64,000 nt of DNA from Vibrio rotiferianus CAIM 577 = LMG 21460 (GCF_002741985.1 NZ_APHW01000108.1:186001-250000); one strand, 5' to 3'. Positions 1-9,850 are shown, counted from the stretch's first letter. Numbers and translations: made by a program. The notes: a model not told the origin generated them from the sequence alone.

Positions 1-1203
1 GGGTATTTGCAGATGGTTGGCGGCATCGGAAACTCGCCCAGAATGCAAGAACAGTGCATCTTCTATGAGTTGCTTTTCGAAATCGTCCACCAATTCATCC
101 AATGGGATCTGAATATCATTTTGTGAGTAGATACGCTCTTTACCTGTCAGCTTAACAATCCCGATTGCGTACAACTCAGCAATGTTTCTAAGTTCGCGAA
201 TATTACCCGGCCACGGATAACTCCTCAGAAGAGCAAGGTAGTTGGTGTCTACATTTGGCAGTGCTTTGCCGAGTTTCTTACAACTCAACTTTAAGAAGTA
301 GTGAAATATCGCCACGATATCATCAGGTCGCTGGCGCAAAGGTGGCACGTGCACCATCCCTTGGTTAAGCAGGTAGTATAACTCTGGCAACAATTGGTTC
401 TTAGTAATGTAGTCTTCAGGTTCTAACTCAAAAATCGTCACCACACGCAGGTTCTTTTTACCACAACGCTCACGGGCCAGCAGCAACTGCGCCAAATGCC
501 GCTGCCCCTCTTCGGGCAATTCAGGCAAATTATCTAAAACAAGCACACACGGTTCCAGCTTGTTAACCGCATCATCAATACACTTCATTGTTGTGGTGCT
601 ACTGAGAGCAAGAGTGAGATACTCCATGTCTTCGCTCTTCGCCATCATATCTTTGACGATCCCAGCTACGCTGTGGCGTCCTGTGCCCGACTCACCATAA
701 ACCACTAAGTGCGTGTCCAACAAAGCATATTGCGCTACGTATTTTCGGATCTGCTCCATGTGCGCAGACTTACCAATTAGTGAACGCGAAATCGATTTCT
801 CCGCCTGACGCTGCAACTCCACCTGACTAGTACGAGTTTCAAGCTGCTGCTTAACAAGCGTTAAAAGCTCCGTCGGGTTAATCGGCTTTTCCAAAAACTC
901 ACACGCACCTAGCTTCACGGCATCCACAGCCATAGGAATATCGCCATGCCCAGTAATCACAATAACCGGAATTCGCTCATCGATATTTTTAATCAGCCTC
1001 AGCAACTCTAGGCCATGCATCTGTGGCATGTACATGTCTAGAATTACAACGCCCGCCCACTCTGGAGAGACGTATTGCAACGCTTGCGTTGGGTCGTTAA
1101 TGGCCTTTGACTTTATCGATGAGATGTTCATTAAGTAAGAATAAGAATCCAAAACGTCTTGATCATCATCGACCAATAATACTGAATATAGGTTATTGCT
1201 CAT
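1..1203 (-). CDS. pgtA: PgtA-like response regulator (NtrC family), 3' end outside window
   Basis: Two-component response regulator predicted to control the phosphoglycerate transporter. About 400 codons are visible and the frame is still open at base 1, so only the last residues are missing. The N-terminus is a receiver domain (VLLVDDDQDV, phospho-acceptor in VVILDMYMPQ, conserved Lys in FLEKPI). The central ATPase domain has a Walker A-like GESGTGRHSVA in which the usual Lys is Arg, and I see no GAFTGA loop. The region ends with PWPGNIREL and the beginning of a Fis-type helix-turn-helix. ATG at 1203 has GGAG eight bases upstream and overlaps the end of pgtB by 11 bases, suggesting translational coupling. 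The assignment rests on pgtB, pgtC and pgtP next door; without them DctD-like would be the generic call. Confidence 0.85.
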   Translation of the reverse strand, partial: MSNNLYSVLLVDDDQDVLDSYSYLMNISSIKSKAINDPTQALQYVSPEWAGVVILDMYMPQMHGLELLRLIKNIDERIPVIVITGHGDIPMAVDAVKLGACEFLEKPINPTELLTLVKQQLETRTSQVELQRQAEKSISRSLIGKSAHMEQIRKYVAQYALLDTHLVVYGESGTGRHSVAGIVKDMMAKSEDMEYLTLALSSTTTMKCIDDAVNKLEPCVLVLDNLPELPEEGQRHLAQLLLARERCGKKNLRVVTIFELEPEDYITKNQLLPELYYLLNQGMVHVPPLRQRPDDIVAIFHYFLKLSCKKLGKALPNVDTNYLALLRSYPWPGNIRELRNIAELYAIGIVKLTGKERIYSQNDIQIPLDELVDDFEKQLIEDALFLHSGRVSDAANHLQIP

Positions 1204-3547
1204 TAGGTAGCTCCAACACAACCATCGCACCTTTTTCTAGTGAGGAAGCGAGGTAGATATTTCCTTTATGCTTTTCTATTAATGATTTACAAATATTCAT
1301 CCCCAGCCCTAGGCCAACCTCTTTTGTCGAAACAAAAGGCTGAAAAATCCGTGGCACAATCTCTTCTCCAAAACCAATAGCATTGTCACTGATCGCAACC
1401 AGTGTGGTTTGCTTACTCCGGTCCACCAGTTCCGTTTTAATTCGTTTTTTCTCTTCTCTTGTACTTTCCATTAGCGCATCGCAACTATTTACTAAGACAT
1501 TGATGAAAACCTGTTCCAACGCCAACATATCACCTTGAACTTTCACATCGTCAGGTAACTTATTTTCTATCGTGATCTGTTGACGTTTTGCGCGCGTATT
1601 CACGATGGTAGACGCTTGCTCCGCCACCTCATGAATGCATACTGGTTTCACCTCTCTCTCCCCTTCTGGTTTACGTGCGAACTGGCGTAAACTGTTGATA
1701 ATCTTGCTCATCCGAGTCGTCAAGCCCTCGATATGCGTGATCGACTCGCTGACCTTATCTGGCGTCTCTTGTTGAAGAAACATTCTCGCACTGTACAAAT
1801 ACGTCGACATCGCATTTAGTGGCTGATTAAGCTCATGCGCTAAACTCGTCATGGTTTGCCCTACAACCGCCATTTTTGCTGCTTGAATAAGCTCATCTTG
1901 TGTTTTTTTAAGATTGTCTTCGGTTCGAATGCGCTCTTCAATTTCGTTTTCTAACTGTTGGTTTTTCAGCAACAAGTCTTGCGTTTTTTCTAACACTCGA
2001 CTTTCCAATGTACGCGTAGTGATTTCTTGATGCGTTACATCAGTGATAGTCATGATAAGTTTGTATTCAGCACCATGAGCAAAAGGGCGAATATCGAAAC
2101 GTACGTATGTAGGGGCCTCCCCTCCAAGTGACAAGGTCACATGAATTTTTCCAAGTTCAATCCACAAGTGCGAGCCATCAAATACCTTTTTTAGCTGATC
2201 TCGGCAGCTTTCAGGGAAGTACTCCCAAATCGGATAACTTTCGTTGACTTCACCAAGCTTCAATAACTTACGAGCACTCAAGTTTGCAGACTCTACTACT
2301 CCGTTGAGGTCACTCGTAATCAAACTTGCCGTGGTATTGTTGATTAGACTCAAGGCATTAGTACGTTGAATTTCTTGTACCTTTTCACCATATTCGATGA
2401 GTTTTTCACTCAAGCGCCCGATTTCATCATTTCCGTCCACCACAACTGGGTGACTGAGATCGTTTTTTATGATGGCATCAATACTGTCCCCCAGCCCTAT
2501 CAAACGCGCCACAATGCGGCGATTGATAAAATAATACGTCAAGAACATACTCGTCATGATCGAAATACTGAAGCAAACGAGCAAAACGTGATTGCCATAT
2601 GACACACGCTCCGCAGTTTCAGTTTTCACCTGTTTGAACGTTTGATCAGCGGTAACAACCAACTCACCGATTTGTTGATGAATGGCATCCATACTAAGTG
2701 AAATCTGCTCTTGCATCTTTTTGATGCCACCGTTGAGTTTCACTAGTGACATAAGTTGTTTTTCGAACGCACCATCTTGACTCAACACCACGACAAGTTC
2801 TTGCAGCAATTGCTTATAAGCGATTGATGTTGGTTGATTCATCAACGTTGTACTGCTTTCTTGAAGATCCATCAGGCGAAAGTGAATTACTTTCATCCCA
2901 TTATCGACCTGCTCCGGCATTGAGGCACCGGCAACGTCAATAGCCATGTCATACACCGCCGATTCAACATCGATAACCTTTTGTAATGTACTCAGCTGAA
3001 CCAGCAAGCTTTGAATATCTTTTGAATCGTTTACCCGCTCAATCTGCCAATGCACTTCTTGGCGAAGAGGTTTGAGCTCCGAGCGGATATCTTGGTGAAG
3101 CCAGTTAATTTGCTCCATCAGTTGATCGACTCGGCGGTTTTGGTCGATTCGTAAGGAAATCAGATCGACATACTTTGCCAGTAGCGAAGCAAGTCCGGCT
3201 TCCGATTCAAGTAACTGATAGAACTCCGAATTCATTCTATTGCTCTTTAGAACGGTTGAAATAGAAGCTAGCTCTTCATTCACCTGCATCGCTTGTTCAT
3301 TGAGCTGTACTTTGTTGTTAACAACTTGAAGCGCTTCAACGCGTCGGTTTATTTCACTGGTTTTACTTTCGAGAAAGTAGCTGGCGTTGTATTTTGGTAC
3401 GCTATCTTCCAGTAAAATCCGCACCTGATTGTCTAGACTATTCCACGTTGCCCAAGCAACCACACACACCACAGTGAGCAACATCGTACTGCAAGCGAAA
3501 GCAGCAACTAAACGAGCTCCAATGGTTTTATATTTCGGGTACAACAC
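1193..3547 (-). CDS. pgtB: PgtB-like sensor histidine kinase
   Basis: Membrane sensor kinase of the phosphoglycerate system. It has an N-terminal membrane helix (about residues 11-31), a long helical periplasmic sensor region, a second helix near 325-345, HAMP, a PAS-like domain, a coiled coil, the H-box SLAHELNQPLNAM and an HATPase domain with N-box (NVLVNSCDALM) and GLGLGMNI. A longer reading could begin at GTG 3568, overlapping pgtC by 13 bases. GTG at 3547 is preferred because TAAGGG lies five bases before it, which leaves eight bases after the pgtC stop. PgtB would phosphorylate PgtA in response to ligand relayed by PgtC. Confidence 0.87.
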   Translation of the reverse strand: MLYPKYKTIGARLVAAFACSTMLLTVVCVVAWATWNSLDNQVRILLEDSVPKYNASYFLESKTSEINRRVEALQVVNNKVQLNEQAMQVNEELASISTVLKSNRMNSEFYQLLESEAGLASLLAKYVDLISLRIDQNRRVDQLMEQINWLHQDIRSELKPLRQEVHWQIERVNDSKDIQSLLVQLSTLQKVIDVESAVYDMAIDVAGASMPEQVDNGMKVIHFRLMDLQESSTTLMNQPTSIAYKQLLQELVVVLSQDGAFEKQLMSLVKLNGGIKKMQEQISLSMDAIHQQIGELVVTADQTFKQVKTETAERVSYGNHVLLVCFSISIMTSMFLTYYFINRRIVARLIGLGDSIDAIIKNDLSHPVVVDGNDEIGRLSEKLIEYGEKVQEIQRTNALSLINNTTASLITSDLNGVVESANLSARKLLKLGEVNESYPIWEYFPESCRDQLKKVFDGSHLWIELGKIHVTLSLGGEAPTYVRFDIRPFAHGAEYKLIMTITDVTHQEITTRTLESRVLEKTQDLLLKNQQLENEIEERIRTEDNLKKTQDELIQAAKMAVVGQTMTSLAHELNQPLNAMSTYLYSARMFLQQETPDKVSESITHIEGLTTRMSKIINSLRQFARKPEGEREVKPVCIHEVAEQASTIVNTRAKRQQITIENKLPDDVKVQGDMLALEQVFINVLVNSCDALMESTREEKKRIKTELVDRSKQTTLVAISDNAIGFGEEIVPRIFQPFVSTKEVGLGLGMNICKSLIEKHKGNIYLASSLEKGAMVVLELPNEQ

Positions 3548-3555
3548 TACTTCCC

Positions 3556-4821
3556 TTACCCCCGACACTGAGCCAATTGTTGATTTACATTGTCCAACTG
3601 TTCCGACATAGCACGGCCTAATTCATGAGAAAACTCCGCCAACAATGCTTGGTAGTGCGTCATACCTACTTCGGAATCTTTATCCAACGTCGCCAGTTTT
3701 TGAGCAATTGGAGCTATTTGTTCTTTGCTCAGTGGCAATTCAAACAACTGCTTCTCGATAGCCTTTAGTGAGCACTGTTGTTCAGGGCTCTGTTCAAATT
3801 TAATGAGAGTGAGCCAAGCATCTTGTAACTCTGGAAGACGCTTAGTAATCGCAGTATCAAAAATCAAGTTGATGAGTGCTTCTCTCGGCATCACCTGTTT
3901 TAGATCGAGTATTGGGTTTTCACCACTGTATCGAGCCGTATCATAGAGGGCCGTTTTTGAAAATGCGCTGCTTTCCATTTGCTCTTGAACTTCTTTTGAA
4001 AGCAAATGCGCAACAAAAGCTTCAGCCAACTTGTCTCTCTCTCCTCGATTTATTTGGGCAATGTAGGTTGGCATAAGCGTAAAGTCTTGATCATAAGCAA
4101 AACCGACGTAATCAAACTTACGCTTGGCAATCAATGCATAACTGTCAATAGTTGGCCCAATACCAAACTTACCTTTGGCAATATAGTCCGCAACCCCAAA
4201 GCTGCGTGATGAAATCGTTGCCAAATTTGCTCCTACATTGAGCAAAATACGCCAGCCCTGTTTCCAACCATATCGACTAAGCACACTCTCAACCATCAGC
4301 TGAGTTGTTCCTGAGCGGCTTGGCGTACTCATTGTGACGTGACCAAAATACAGAGGGTTGGTCAAATCTTGAAAACGCTTCGGTTCTGGCAAATGATTTG
4401 CGGCTAAATAATCTTTGTTCCAAACAATTCCCGCCCCAGAATATCCAAAAGCAACAACTTGTTCGTTATTCGGCAATAGATAAGCAGATAACCATTTCGG
4501 AACTTGCACGCTAGACGACATATCAGCTAAACGATGTTCGTCAGACAGCTCTTGCATCAAAAATGGAGATGAGCTCAATACCAAGTCGATATCCTTCATA
4601 TAGCTTTTGCTTAGCAATTGCAGACTCGATTGCGTACGTCGGTGAACCACTCTGACTTCCGCATCGGGATAGTGCTGCGTAAAGTCATCCACCAAAGCGG
4701 TGATAGGAGCTTGAGAAAAAGTAGTGAGTATCACCAGCTCTTTATCTGCTGCGGTTGTGAGCGGTGTATAAAGCGCAGCACCAAGAAGTAAACAACGCCC
4801 CAATTGCTTGAAATCAGCCAT
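3556..4821 (-). CDS. pgtC: PgtC-like periplasmic substrate-sensing protein
   Basis: Periplasmic binding-protein fold of the Fe(III)/extracellular-solute type, which in the pgt system relays the presence of phosphoglycerate to PgtB. A signal peptide is visible (LGRCLLLGAALYTPLTTAA), followed by a mature domain starting KELVILTTFSQAPI with motifs such as GAGIVWNKDYL. ATG at 4821 was chosen over an in-frame TTG at 4833 because the signal peptide then has a normal length; the ribosome site is weak for either. It is first in the pgtC-pgtB-pgtA operon, divergent from pgtP, so both units probably share regulatory DNA in 4822-5108. Confidence 0.83.
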   Translation of the reverse strand: MADFKQLGRCLLLGAALYTPLTTAADKELVILTTFSQAPITALVDDFTQHYPDAEVRVVHRRTQSSLQLLSKSYMKDIDLVLSSSPFLMQELSDEHRLADMSSSVQVPKWLSAYLLPNNEQVVAFGYSGAGIVWNKDYLAANHLPEPKRFQDLTNPLYFGHVTMSTPSRSGTTQLMVESVLSRYGWKQGWRILLNVGANLATISSRSFGVADYIAKGKFGIGPTIDSYALIAKRKFDYVGFAYDQDFTLMPTYIAQINRGERDKLAEAFVAHLLSKEVQEQMESSAFSKTALYDTARYSGENPILDLKQVMPREALINLIFDTAITKRLPELQDAWLTLIKFEQSPEQQCSLKAIEKQLFELPLSKEQIAPIAQKLATLDKDSEVGMTHYQALLAEFSHELGRAMSEQLDNVNQQLAQCRG

Positions 4822-5108
4822 CAAACTAACCAAAAACCTTAAATAATGTGCGGTAACTCAAATCTATTACAGATTGTCAAAAAATCTTACAGAGTGTGTT
4901 TGAGTCATTATTGACGCACTTCAACCAAAACTACGCATATTCTATCAGTAACAAGTCTCAGGCTACCGTTCTAAATTCCCGTTTTTGACTCAGCCTAAAT
5001 ATCAATATGAGTCAATTCTGTCTCAAATTCATGCCTTTGTACTGTGCAATCTGTCACTCCAAGATGGCCCTGCGACAAAAAATTTGTAATTAAAACTTGG
5101 AGTGCAAC
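4822..5108. promoter_or_regulatory. divergent pgtC / pgtP control region
   Basis: Intergenic region of 287 bases between the divergently transcribed sensor operon and the transporter. It must hold both promoters and presumably the PgtA site. I searched by eye for a -24/-12 sigma-54 promoter in front of pgtP and found none convincing, consistent with PgtA lacking a GAFTGA loop. No operator is assigned. Confidence 0.5.
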
Positions 5109-6488
5109 ATGTTTAACTTCTTTAAAACACGCCCTGACCTCCCTCTTTCAGATGGCTCGAAAGAGGAAATGCAGGCGCGTTTCAAACGCTACCAATGGCA
5201 TGTATTTTTAGGTTTGGTATTTGGTTACGCCGTCTTCTACGTAGTACGTATGAGTTTAGGCGTTGTAAAAAAACCAATGCTGGATGCAGGCATCGTAACT
5301 ATCGAAGAACTCGGCATCATGGGTTCAGCTTTCTTCTTCACTTACGCTTTTGGTAAGTTCTCGAACGGCTTCCTTTCTGACTATGCCAACATTGGCCGAT
5401 TTATGTCGTTCTCACTGCTACTGTCAGGTATCACAGCAGTATCCATGGGTTTGAACACAACGGCTTTCTTCTTCGTTCTACTCTGGGGGCTAAACGGTTG
5501 GTTCCAATCTGTTGGTTCAGCACCTTCTTGTGTGTCTCTATTCCAATGGTTCTCACCAAAGCAACGTGGTAGCCGATACTCTATTTGGGGTGGATCACGC
5601 AACATCGGTGAAGGTATCACCTGGATCTTAACTGCTTCTCTAGTGAGCTACTTTGGCTGGCGCGCCGGTTTCATCGGTGCCGGTATCGCAGCGATTGCAG
5701 CAGCACTATGTATGTTCTTCATCCTAAAAGATCGCCCACAAACTTACGGCTTGCCGGATTCAGCAACTGCGTTTGACGAAGAGCCTGAGATTAAGAAAAA
5801 GAACGACCCGAAAGAAACTCGTCGCGCTCAAATGTTCATCATGAAGCAACCAACAGTTTGGCTAATTGCTGCGGCATGTGCGGCGATGTACATCTCACGT
5901 TACGCAATGTCTTCTTGGGCTGTTCTTTACCTCCAAGAGGCAAAAGGTTACTCATTGATCGACGCTGGTTTTGCAATGTCTACCTACCCAATTGCTGGTC
6001 TCGCAGGTGCAATACTATCGGGCATTATCTCTGACAAGCTGTTCAACTCTAATCGCCACATCCCAACTCTACTTTACGGATTGGCAAACATTGGTGGTAT
6101 GTGCTTGATGTTCTTTGGTCCAGACAACCGCATTGTTGACGCAGTTGCATTAGGTTTGATTGGTTTCGCTATTGGTGGCCTAGTTGTCTTCCTTGCTGGT
6201 CTAACTGCATGTGACCTAATGCCTAAGAATGCTGTTGGTGCAGTTAAAGGTTTTATCGGCCTGTTCTCTTACATCGCTGCTTCTGGTCAAGAGCTAGTAT
6301 CTGCTTCTCTTATCAAAATCACCGAAATTGATGGCGTAACCAAATACGACTTCTCGCAAGCGCAATATTTCTGGTTAACCGCTGGTGTAATTTCTCTGCT
6401 TCTTGCTTTGACTGTTTGGAATGCGAAGAAAGTGGTTGATATCGACCCTGTTGAAGAAACAGAGCTAGAAGTTCGCCCTAGTCACTAA
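5109..6488 (+). CDS. pgtP: phosphoglycerate:phosphate antiporter (MFS)
   Basis: Inner-membrane transporter of the organophosphate:phosphate antiporter family (GlpT/UhpT/PgtP), importing phosphoglycerates in exchange for phosphate. 459 residues, usual for the family, with about twelve hydrophobic helices, the N-terminal cytoplasmic segment RFKRYQWHVFLGLVFGY and the family-type stretch GWFQSVGSAPSCVSLFQWF. The start is ATG 5109, with GGAG six bases upstream; an in-frame TTG at 5097 would place the ribosome site inside the gene. Divergent from pgtCBA and followed by a hairpin, then by pyruvate kinase in the same direction. Confidence 0.88.
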   Translation: MFNFFKTRPDLPLSDGSKEEMQARFKRYQWHVFLGLVFGYAVFYVVRMSLGVVKKPMLDAGIVTIEELGIMGSAFFFTYAFGKFSNGFLSDYANIGRFMSFSLLLSGITAVSMGLNTTAFFFVLLWGLNGWFQSVGSAPSCVSLFQWFSPKQRGSRYSIWGGSRNIGEGITWILTASLVSYFGWRAGFIGAGIAAIAAALCMFFILKDRPQTYGLPDSATAFDEEPEIKKKNDPKETRRAQMFIMKQPTVWLIAAACAAMYISRYAMSSWAVLYLQEAKGYSLIDAGFAMSTYPIAGLAGAILSGIISDKLFNSNRHIPTLLYGLANIGGMCLMFFGPDNRIVDAVALGLIGFAIGGLVVFLAGLTACDLMPKNAVGAVKGFIGLFSYIAASGQELVSASLIKITEIDGVTKYDFSQAQYFWLTAGVISLLLALTVWNAKKVVDIDPVEETELEVRPSH

Positions 6489-6498
6489 TTCATGACGA

Positions 6499-6520
6499 AA
6501 GCGGGAGGCTACTCCCGCTT
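6499..6520 (+). terminator. hairpin after pgtP
   Basis: Perfect nine-base stem AAGCGGGAG / CTCCCGCTT around a four-base loop, 11 bases after the pgtP stop. The T-tract behind it is poor, so it may act partly as an RNA-stabilising hairpin and allow read-through into pyk. Confidence 0.6.
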
Positions 6521-6617
6521 ACTTCTCTAATTCCTTAAGTTCTTTTACTAAGAGTGCTTACGAAATTAATAGCCCCCTATTTCTATTTTCCTTTTAATGT
6601 GTCGATTGAGGTGACAA

Positions 6618-8096
6618 ATGTGTAAAACCAAAATTGTGGCCACGCTAGGTCCAGCGAGTGAAAGCCGTGAAACACTGACTAACTTAATCAAAGCTGGCGC
6701 TAACATCGTCAGGCTCAACTTTTCGCATGGAACCGCGCAAGAGCACATCGCACGTGCGCATTTAGTTCGTGAAATTGCAACCGAACTTAACACTTATGTT
6801 GGGGTACTAGTGGATTTACAAGGCCCCAAAATTCGTATTTCTTGCTTTGAGAATGGTGCTATTCAACTCAATCAAGGAGAAGTGTTTACTCTGAGCGGAA
6901 CACTCGACGCAAAAGCTGGCAACCAAGAAATTGTTGGCCTTGATTATCCAGAGCTAATTCAAGATGTGAACGTAGGCGATATTCTGCTGCTGGATGATGG
7001 CCGCATTCAGCTTAAAGTAAATCAAGTCGATACTGACGAGCAATGGATAAAAACAACAGTATTAAATAGCGGTAAATTATCTAACCGTAAAGGCATCAAC
7101 TTATTAGGTGGCGGTCTTTCTGCACCTGCTCTTACCGCGAAGGACATTCAAGACATCGAAACCGCAGCAAAACTTCGTGCCGACTTCCTTGCTATCTCTT
7201 TCCCACGCAATGCACAAGATATCGAATACGCTCGCAGCTTAGCGCATAAAGCAGGTTGCGATGCCAAGATTGTCGCTAAGGTAGAACGTGCCGAAGTAGT
7301 TGAAACCAAAGAAGCTATGGATGACGTAATTATCGCATCAGACATCATCATGGTTGCTCGCGGCGATTTAGGTGTAGAGATAGGTGACGCGCGATTACCG
7401 ATGGTTCAAAAATCACTAATTAATCGCTCTAAGCATTGGGGTAAACCTGTGATCACTGCGACACAAATGTTGGAATCAATGATCGAAAACCCACTCCCTA
7501 CTCGGGCTGAAGTGCTAGACGTGGCAAACGCGATTATTGATGGGACAGACGCTGTTATGCTCTCAGCAGAATCCGCAGCGGGTAAATACCCAATCGAAGC
7601 AGTCGAAGCTATGGTTCGTATCGCACAAGGTGCAGAGCACGAACTGGAATGTAACCACGACTGCTGGGATAGCCTTCAACATCTATGTTCTACCCCCGGT
7701 AAAAGCTTTGCGCTCTCATCGATGATTTCGGCTTCTCGCGCACATCAAGATCTTGGCGTTGCGATTTTAACCCAACATGGAGAAACGCCGCTATTAATGT
7801 CTCGATGCCAGAGTAAGACTAAGATTTGGGCTCTTAGTGATAATCCTGCTTTACTTGCACAAATGACAATCCTGCGAGGAGTTGAACCTTTGTATTTCAA
7901 ATCTGCAGGAGCCAAAATCGAACTAGCACCGCAGATTGTAGATTGTTTACGCCAGAAGGCTCGCGAAGCTCATATCTCATCAATCTTAATGACTCAGCTG
8001 GATTCCATAGAAGGCATGGGGGAAATTAATGCCTGTCGCTTACTGAGCTTGAATATGACTTCTCACGTCAAGCCTGCCGAAGATATCGCGGCGTAG
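6618..8096 (+). CDS. pyk: pyruvate kinase
   Basis: Catalyses phosphoenolpyruvate + ADP to pyruvate + ATP. 492 residues. It starts CKTKIVATLGPAS and contains the metal/substrate motif MVARGDLGVEIG and the ATQMLESM active-site segment, followed by the C-terminal allosteric domain. ATG follows GAGGTGAC. Its position directly behind the phosphoglycerate antiporter suggests a dedicated route from imported 2-/3-phosphoglycerate or PEP to pyruvate; this is inference from order. Vibrios usually carry another pyruvate kinase elsewhere, so this is probably an accessory isozyme. Confidence 0.95.
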   Translation: MCKTKIVATLGPASESRETLTNLIKAGANIVRLNFSHGTAQEHIARAHLVREIATELNTYVGVLVDLQGPKIRISCFENGAIQLNQGEVFTLSGTLDAKAGNQEIVGLDYPELIQDVNVGDILLLDDGRIQLKVNQVDTDEQWIKTTVLNSGKLSNRKGINLLGGGLSAPALTAKDIQDIETAAKLRADFLAISFPRNAQDIEYARSLAHKAGCDAKIVAKVERAEVVETKEAMDDVIIASDIIMVARGDLGVEIGDARLPMVQKSLINRSKHWGKPVITATQMLESMIENPLPTRAEVLDVANAIIDGTDAVMLSAESAAGKYPIEAVEAMVRIAQGAEHELECNHDCWDSLQHLCSTPGKSFALSSMISASRAHQDLGVAILTQHGETPLLMSRCQSKTKIWALSDNPALLAQMTILRGVEPLYFKSAGAKIELAPQIVDCLRQKAREAHISSILMTQLDSIEGMGEINACRLLSLNMTSHVKPAEDIAA

Positions 8097-8162
8097 TCTT
8101 ACCTCCCCCTTATTCAAGCTCAAACTTGAATTTTTCTCCCATAACTTGATCCATAGGGACTT

Positions 8163-8188
8163 GACCTGCCACATGGCAGGTCTTTTTT
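8163..8188 (+). terminator. Rho-independent terminator after pyk
   Basis: Eight-base GC-rich stem GACCTGCC / GGCAGGTC with loop ACAT, followed immediately by six T. Confidence 0.9.
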
Positions 8189-8305
8189 ATAGCGCACGAT
8201 ATAACCAAACCTTTACATCCTCGTTAGATAAGAGACTTAAGTTAATGAAATTAAGGTCATAACTTGCTATTGTAGCTCCATTGTTATCACTAAAAGCGTG
8301 CCCCT

Positions 8306-9040
8306 TTGAACGAGAACACTCCTGTTGTTGAATTTAACAACGTAAACAAGTGGTACGGTGAATACCACGCCCTTAAAGATATTAATTTTTCAGTACACAC
8401 CGGTGAAATCGTTGTTGTATGTGGCCCTTCTGGTTCAGGTAAATCCACACTTATCCGTTGTATCAACCACTTAGAATCTATTCAAGAAGGCGAGCTCAAC
8501 GTTTTCGAACAACCAGCCGATTCTAAAATGCAAAAACCTGGCAAAGTAGGTATGGTGTTTCAACACTTTCATCTGTTTCCACACCTTACGGTTTTAGAAA
8601 ACCTCACCCTTGCCCCTATTCGCACGCTTAAGCTTTCTAAACAAGAAGCGGAAAAGCGCGCGATGCAGTATCTCAAACGCGTTAACATCGAAGAGCAAGC
8701 CAGCAAGTACCCCATTCAGCTTTCCGGTGGTCAGCAACAGCGTGTTGCAATTGCCCGTTCGCTTTGCATGGAACCTGACCTATTATTGTTTGATGAACCA
8801 ACGTCTGCGCTCGATCCCGAAATGATCAACGAAGTATTAGACGTCATGGTTGAACTTGCACAAAGCGGCATGACCATGATTTGTGTGACTCACGAAATGG
8901 GTTTTGCGAAGAAGGTCGCGAATCGAGTGGTGTTTATGGACGAAGGGGAAATCATCGAGATGAATTCACCAATCGCACTCTTTGAGACACCACAGCACCC
9001 TCGCACTCAAGCGTTTTTAAATCAGATTCTGAGCTACTAG
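8306..9040 (+). CDS. polar amino-acid ABC importer, ATPase (GlnQ/HisP type)
   Basis: Cytoplasmic ATPase of an amino-acid importer. Walker A GPSGSGKS, Q-loop VFQHFHLFPH, signature LSGGQQQR, Walker B LLLFDEPTSALDPE and the H-loop TH are all present in 244 residues. The start is TTG at 8306: no ATG or GTG lies between it and the conserved VVEFNNVNKWYG, so translation initiation may be weak. First gene of a unit with the permease three bases downstream, then the binding protein and a second permease. The substrate cannot be told from sequence; polar or acidic amino acids are likely. Confidence 0.93.
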   Translation: MNENTPVVEFNNVNKWYGEYHALKDINFSVHTGEIVVVCGPSGSGKSTLIRCINHLESIQEGELNVFEQPADSKMQKPGKVGMVFQHFHLFPHLTVLENLTLAPIRTLKLSKQEAEKRAMQYLKRVNIEEQASKYPIQLSGGQQQRVAIARSLCMEPDLLLFDEPTSALDPEMINEVLDVMVELAQSGMTMICVTHEMGFAKKVANRVVFMDEGEIIEMNSPIALFETPQHPRTQAFLNQILSY

Positions 9041-9043
9041 CCG

Positions 9044-9841
9044 ATGGTATCTCGAATCCTAAAACCCGTTTTACAAGCCATATTACAAATCGCGATTCTA
9101 TTGGTTGCGATCGTTTGGGTGCTCGATTCCGGAGCACAAGCGATGGGTTATCAATGGCAATGGGAGCGTGTGCCAGACTACATCGCCTTTTATGAAGATG
9201 GTGAGTGGTGGCCTGCAGAATTAGTAGATGGGCTACTCGTTACCCTAAAAATCTCTGCACTTAGTCTATTCTTCACTTTGGTTATTGGTTTCGTCACTGC
9301 GTTACTGCGCCTGAGCAACTCCAAAGTGGGTAACGCGATTGGTACGGCTTATGTAGAGTTGATTCGCAACACGCCGCTACTGGTGCAGATTTACCTGCTC
9401 TACTTCGTGTTTGGCCCTGTTATTGGCTTAGACAGGTTCAGTACTGCGGTCTTAGCGTTATCGCTTTTCCAAGGTGCTTACACTGCAGAAATATTCCGTG
9501 CGGGCTTAAATAGCATTCCAAAAGGTCAGTTTGAAGCGGCGAAGACCCTAGGGCTATCCCCTTTCTTTGCCTACAAAGACGTGATTCTTCCGCAGGTACT
9601 TCAACGTACTCTGCCACCATTGACCAATGAAGTGGTTTCTCTGATTAAGAACTCTTCAATCGTCAGTGTGATGGCAATATTCGACCTCACAACCGAGGCA
9701 AGAAACATCGTCTCTGAAACGGCGATGCCATTTGAAATCTGGTTTACTGTGGCAGCAATCTACCTTGCTCTCACATTATCACTTTCTGGCTTATCCGCTT
9801 GGCTGGAACACAAACTAGGAGCCAGTTGGCGCAAATTATAA
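9044..9841 (+). CDS. amino-acid ABC importer, permease 1
   Basis: Inner-membrane permease of the HisM/GlnP family, 265 residues. An N-terminal helix is followed by a short periplasmic segment and the transporter core. The ATPase-contacting loop reads FEAAKTLGLSPFFAYKDVIL, matching the EAA---G pattern, and RNTPLLVQIYLLYF is the usual family segment. Three bases after the ATPase stop and nine before the binding-protein gene, so the three are co-translated. A second, different permease follows later in the unit, suggesting a heterodimeric channel. Confidence 0.92.
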   Translation: MVSRILKPVLQAILQIAILLVAIVWVLDSGAQAMGYQWQWERVPDYIAFYEDGEWWPAELVDGLLVTLKISALSLFFTLVIGFVTALLRLSNSKVGNAIGTAYVELIRNTPLLVQIYLLYFVFGPVIGLDRFSTAVLALSLFQGAYTAEIFRAGLNSIPKGQFEAAKTLGLSPFFAYKDVILPQVLQRTLPPLTNEVVSLIKNSSIVSVMAIFDLTTEARNIVSETAMPFEIWFTVAAIYLALTLSLSGLSAWLEHKLGASWRKL

Positions 9842-9850
9842 GGAGATAAC

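Noticed and set aside
5041..5096. Sigma-54 promoter before pgtP
   Set aside because: TGGCCCTGCGA has some resemblance but lacks the GG/GC spacing of a -24/-12 element.
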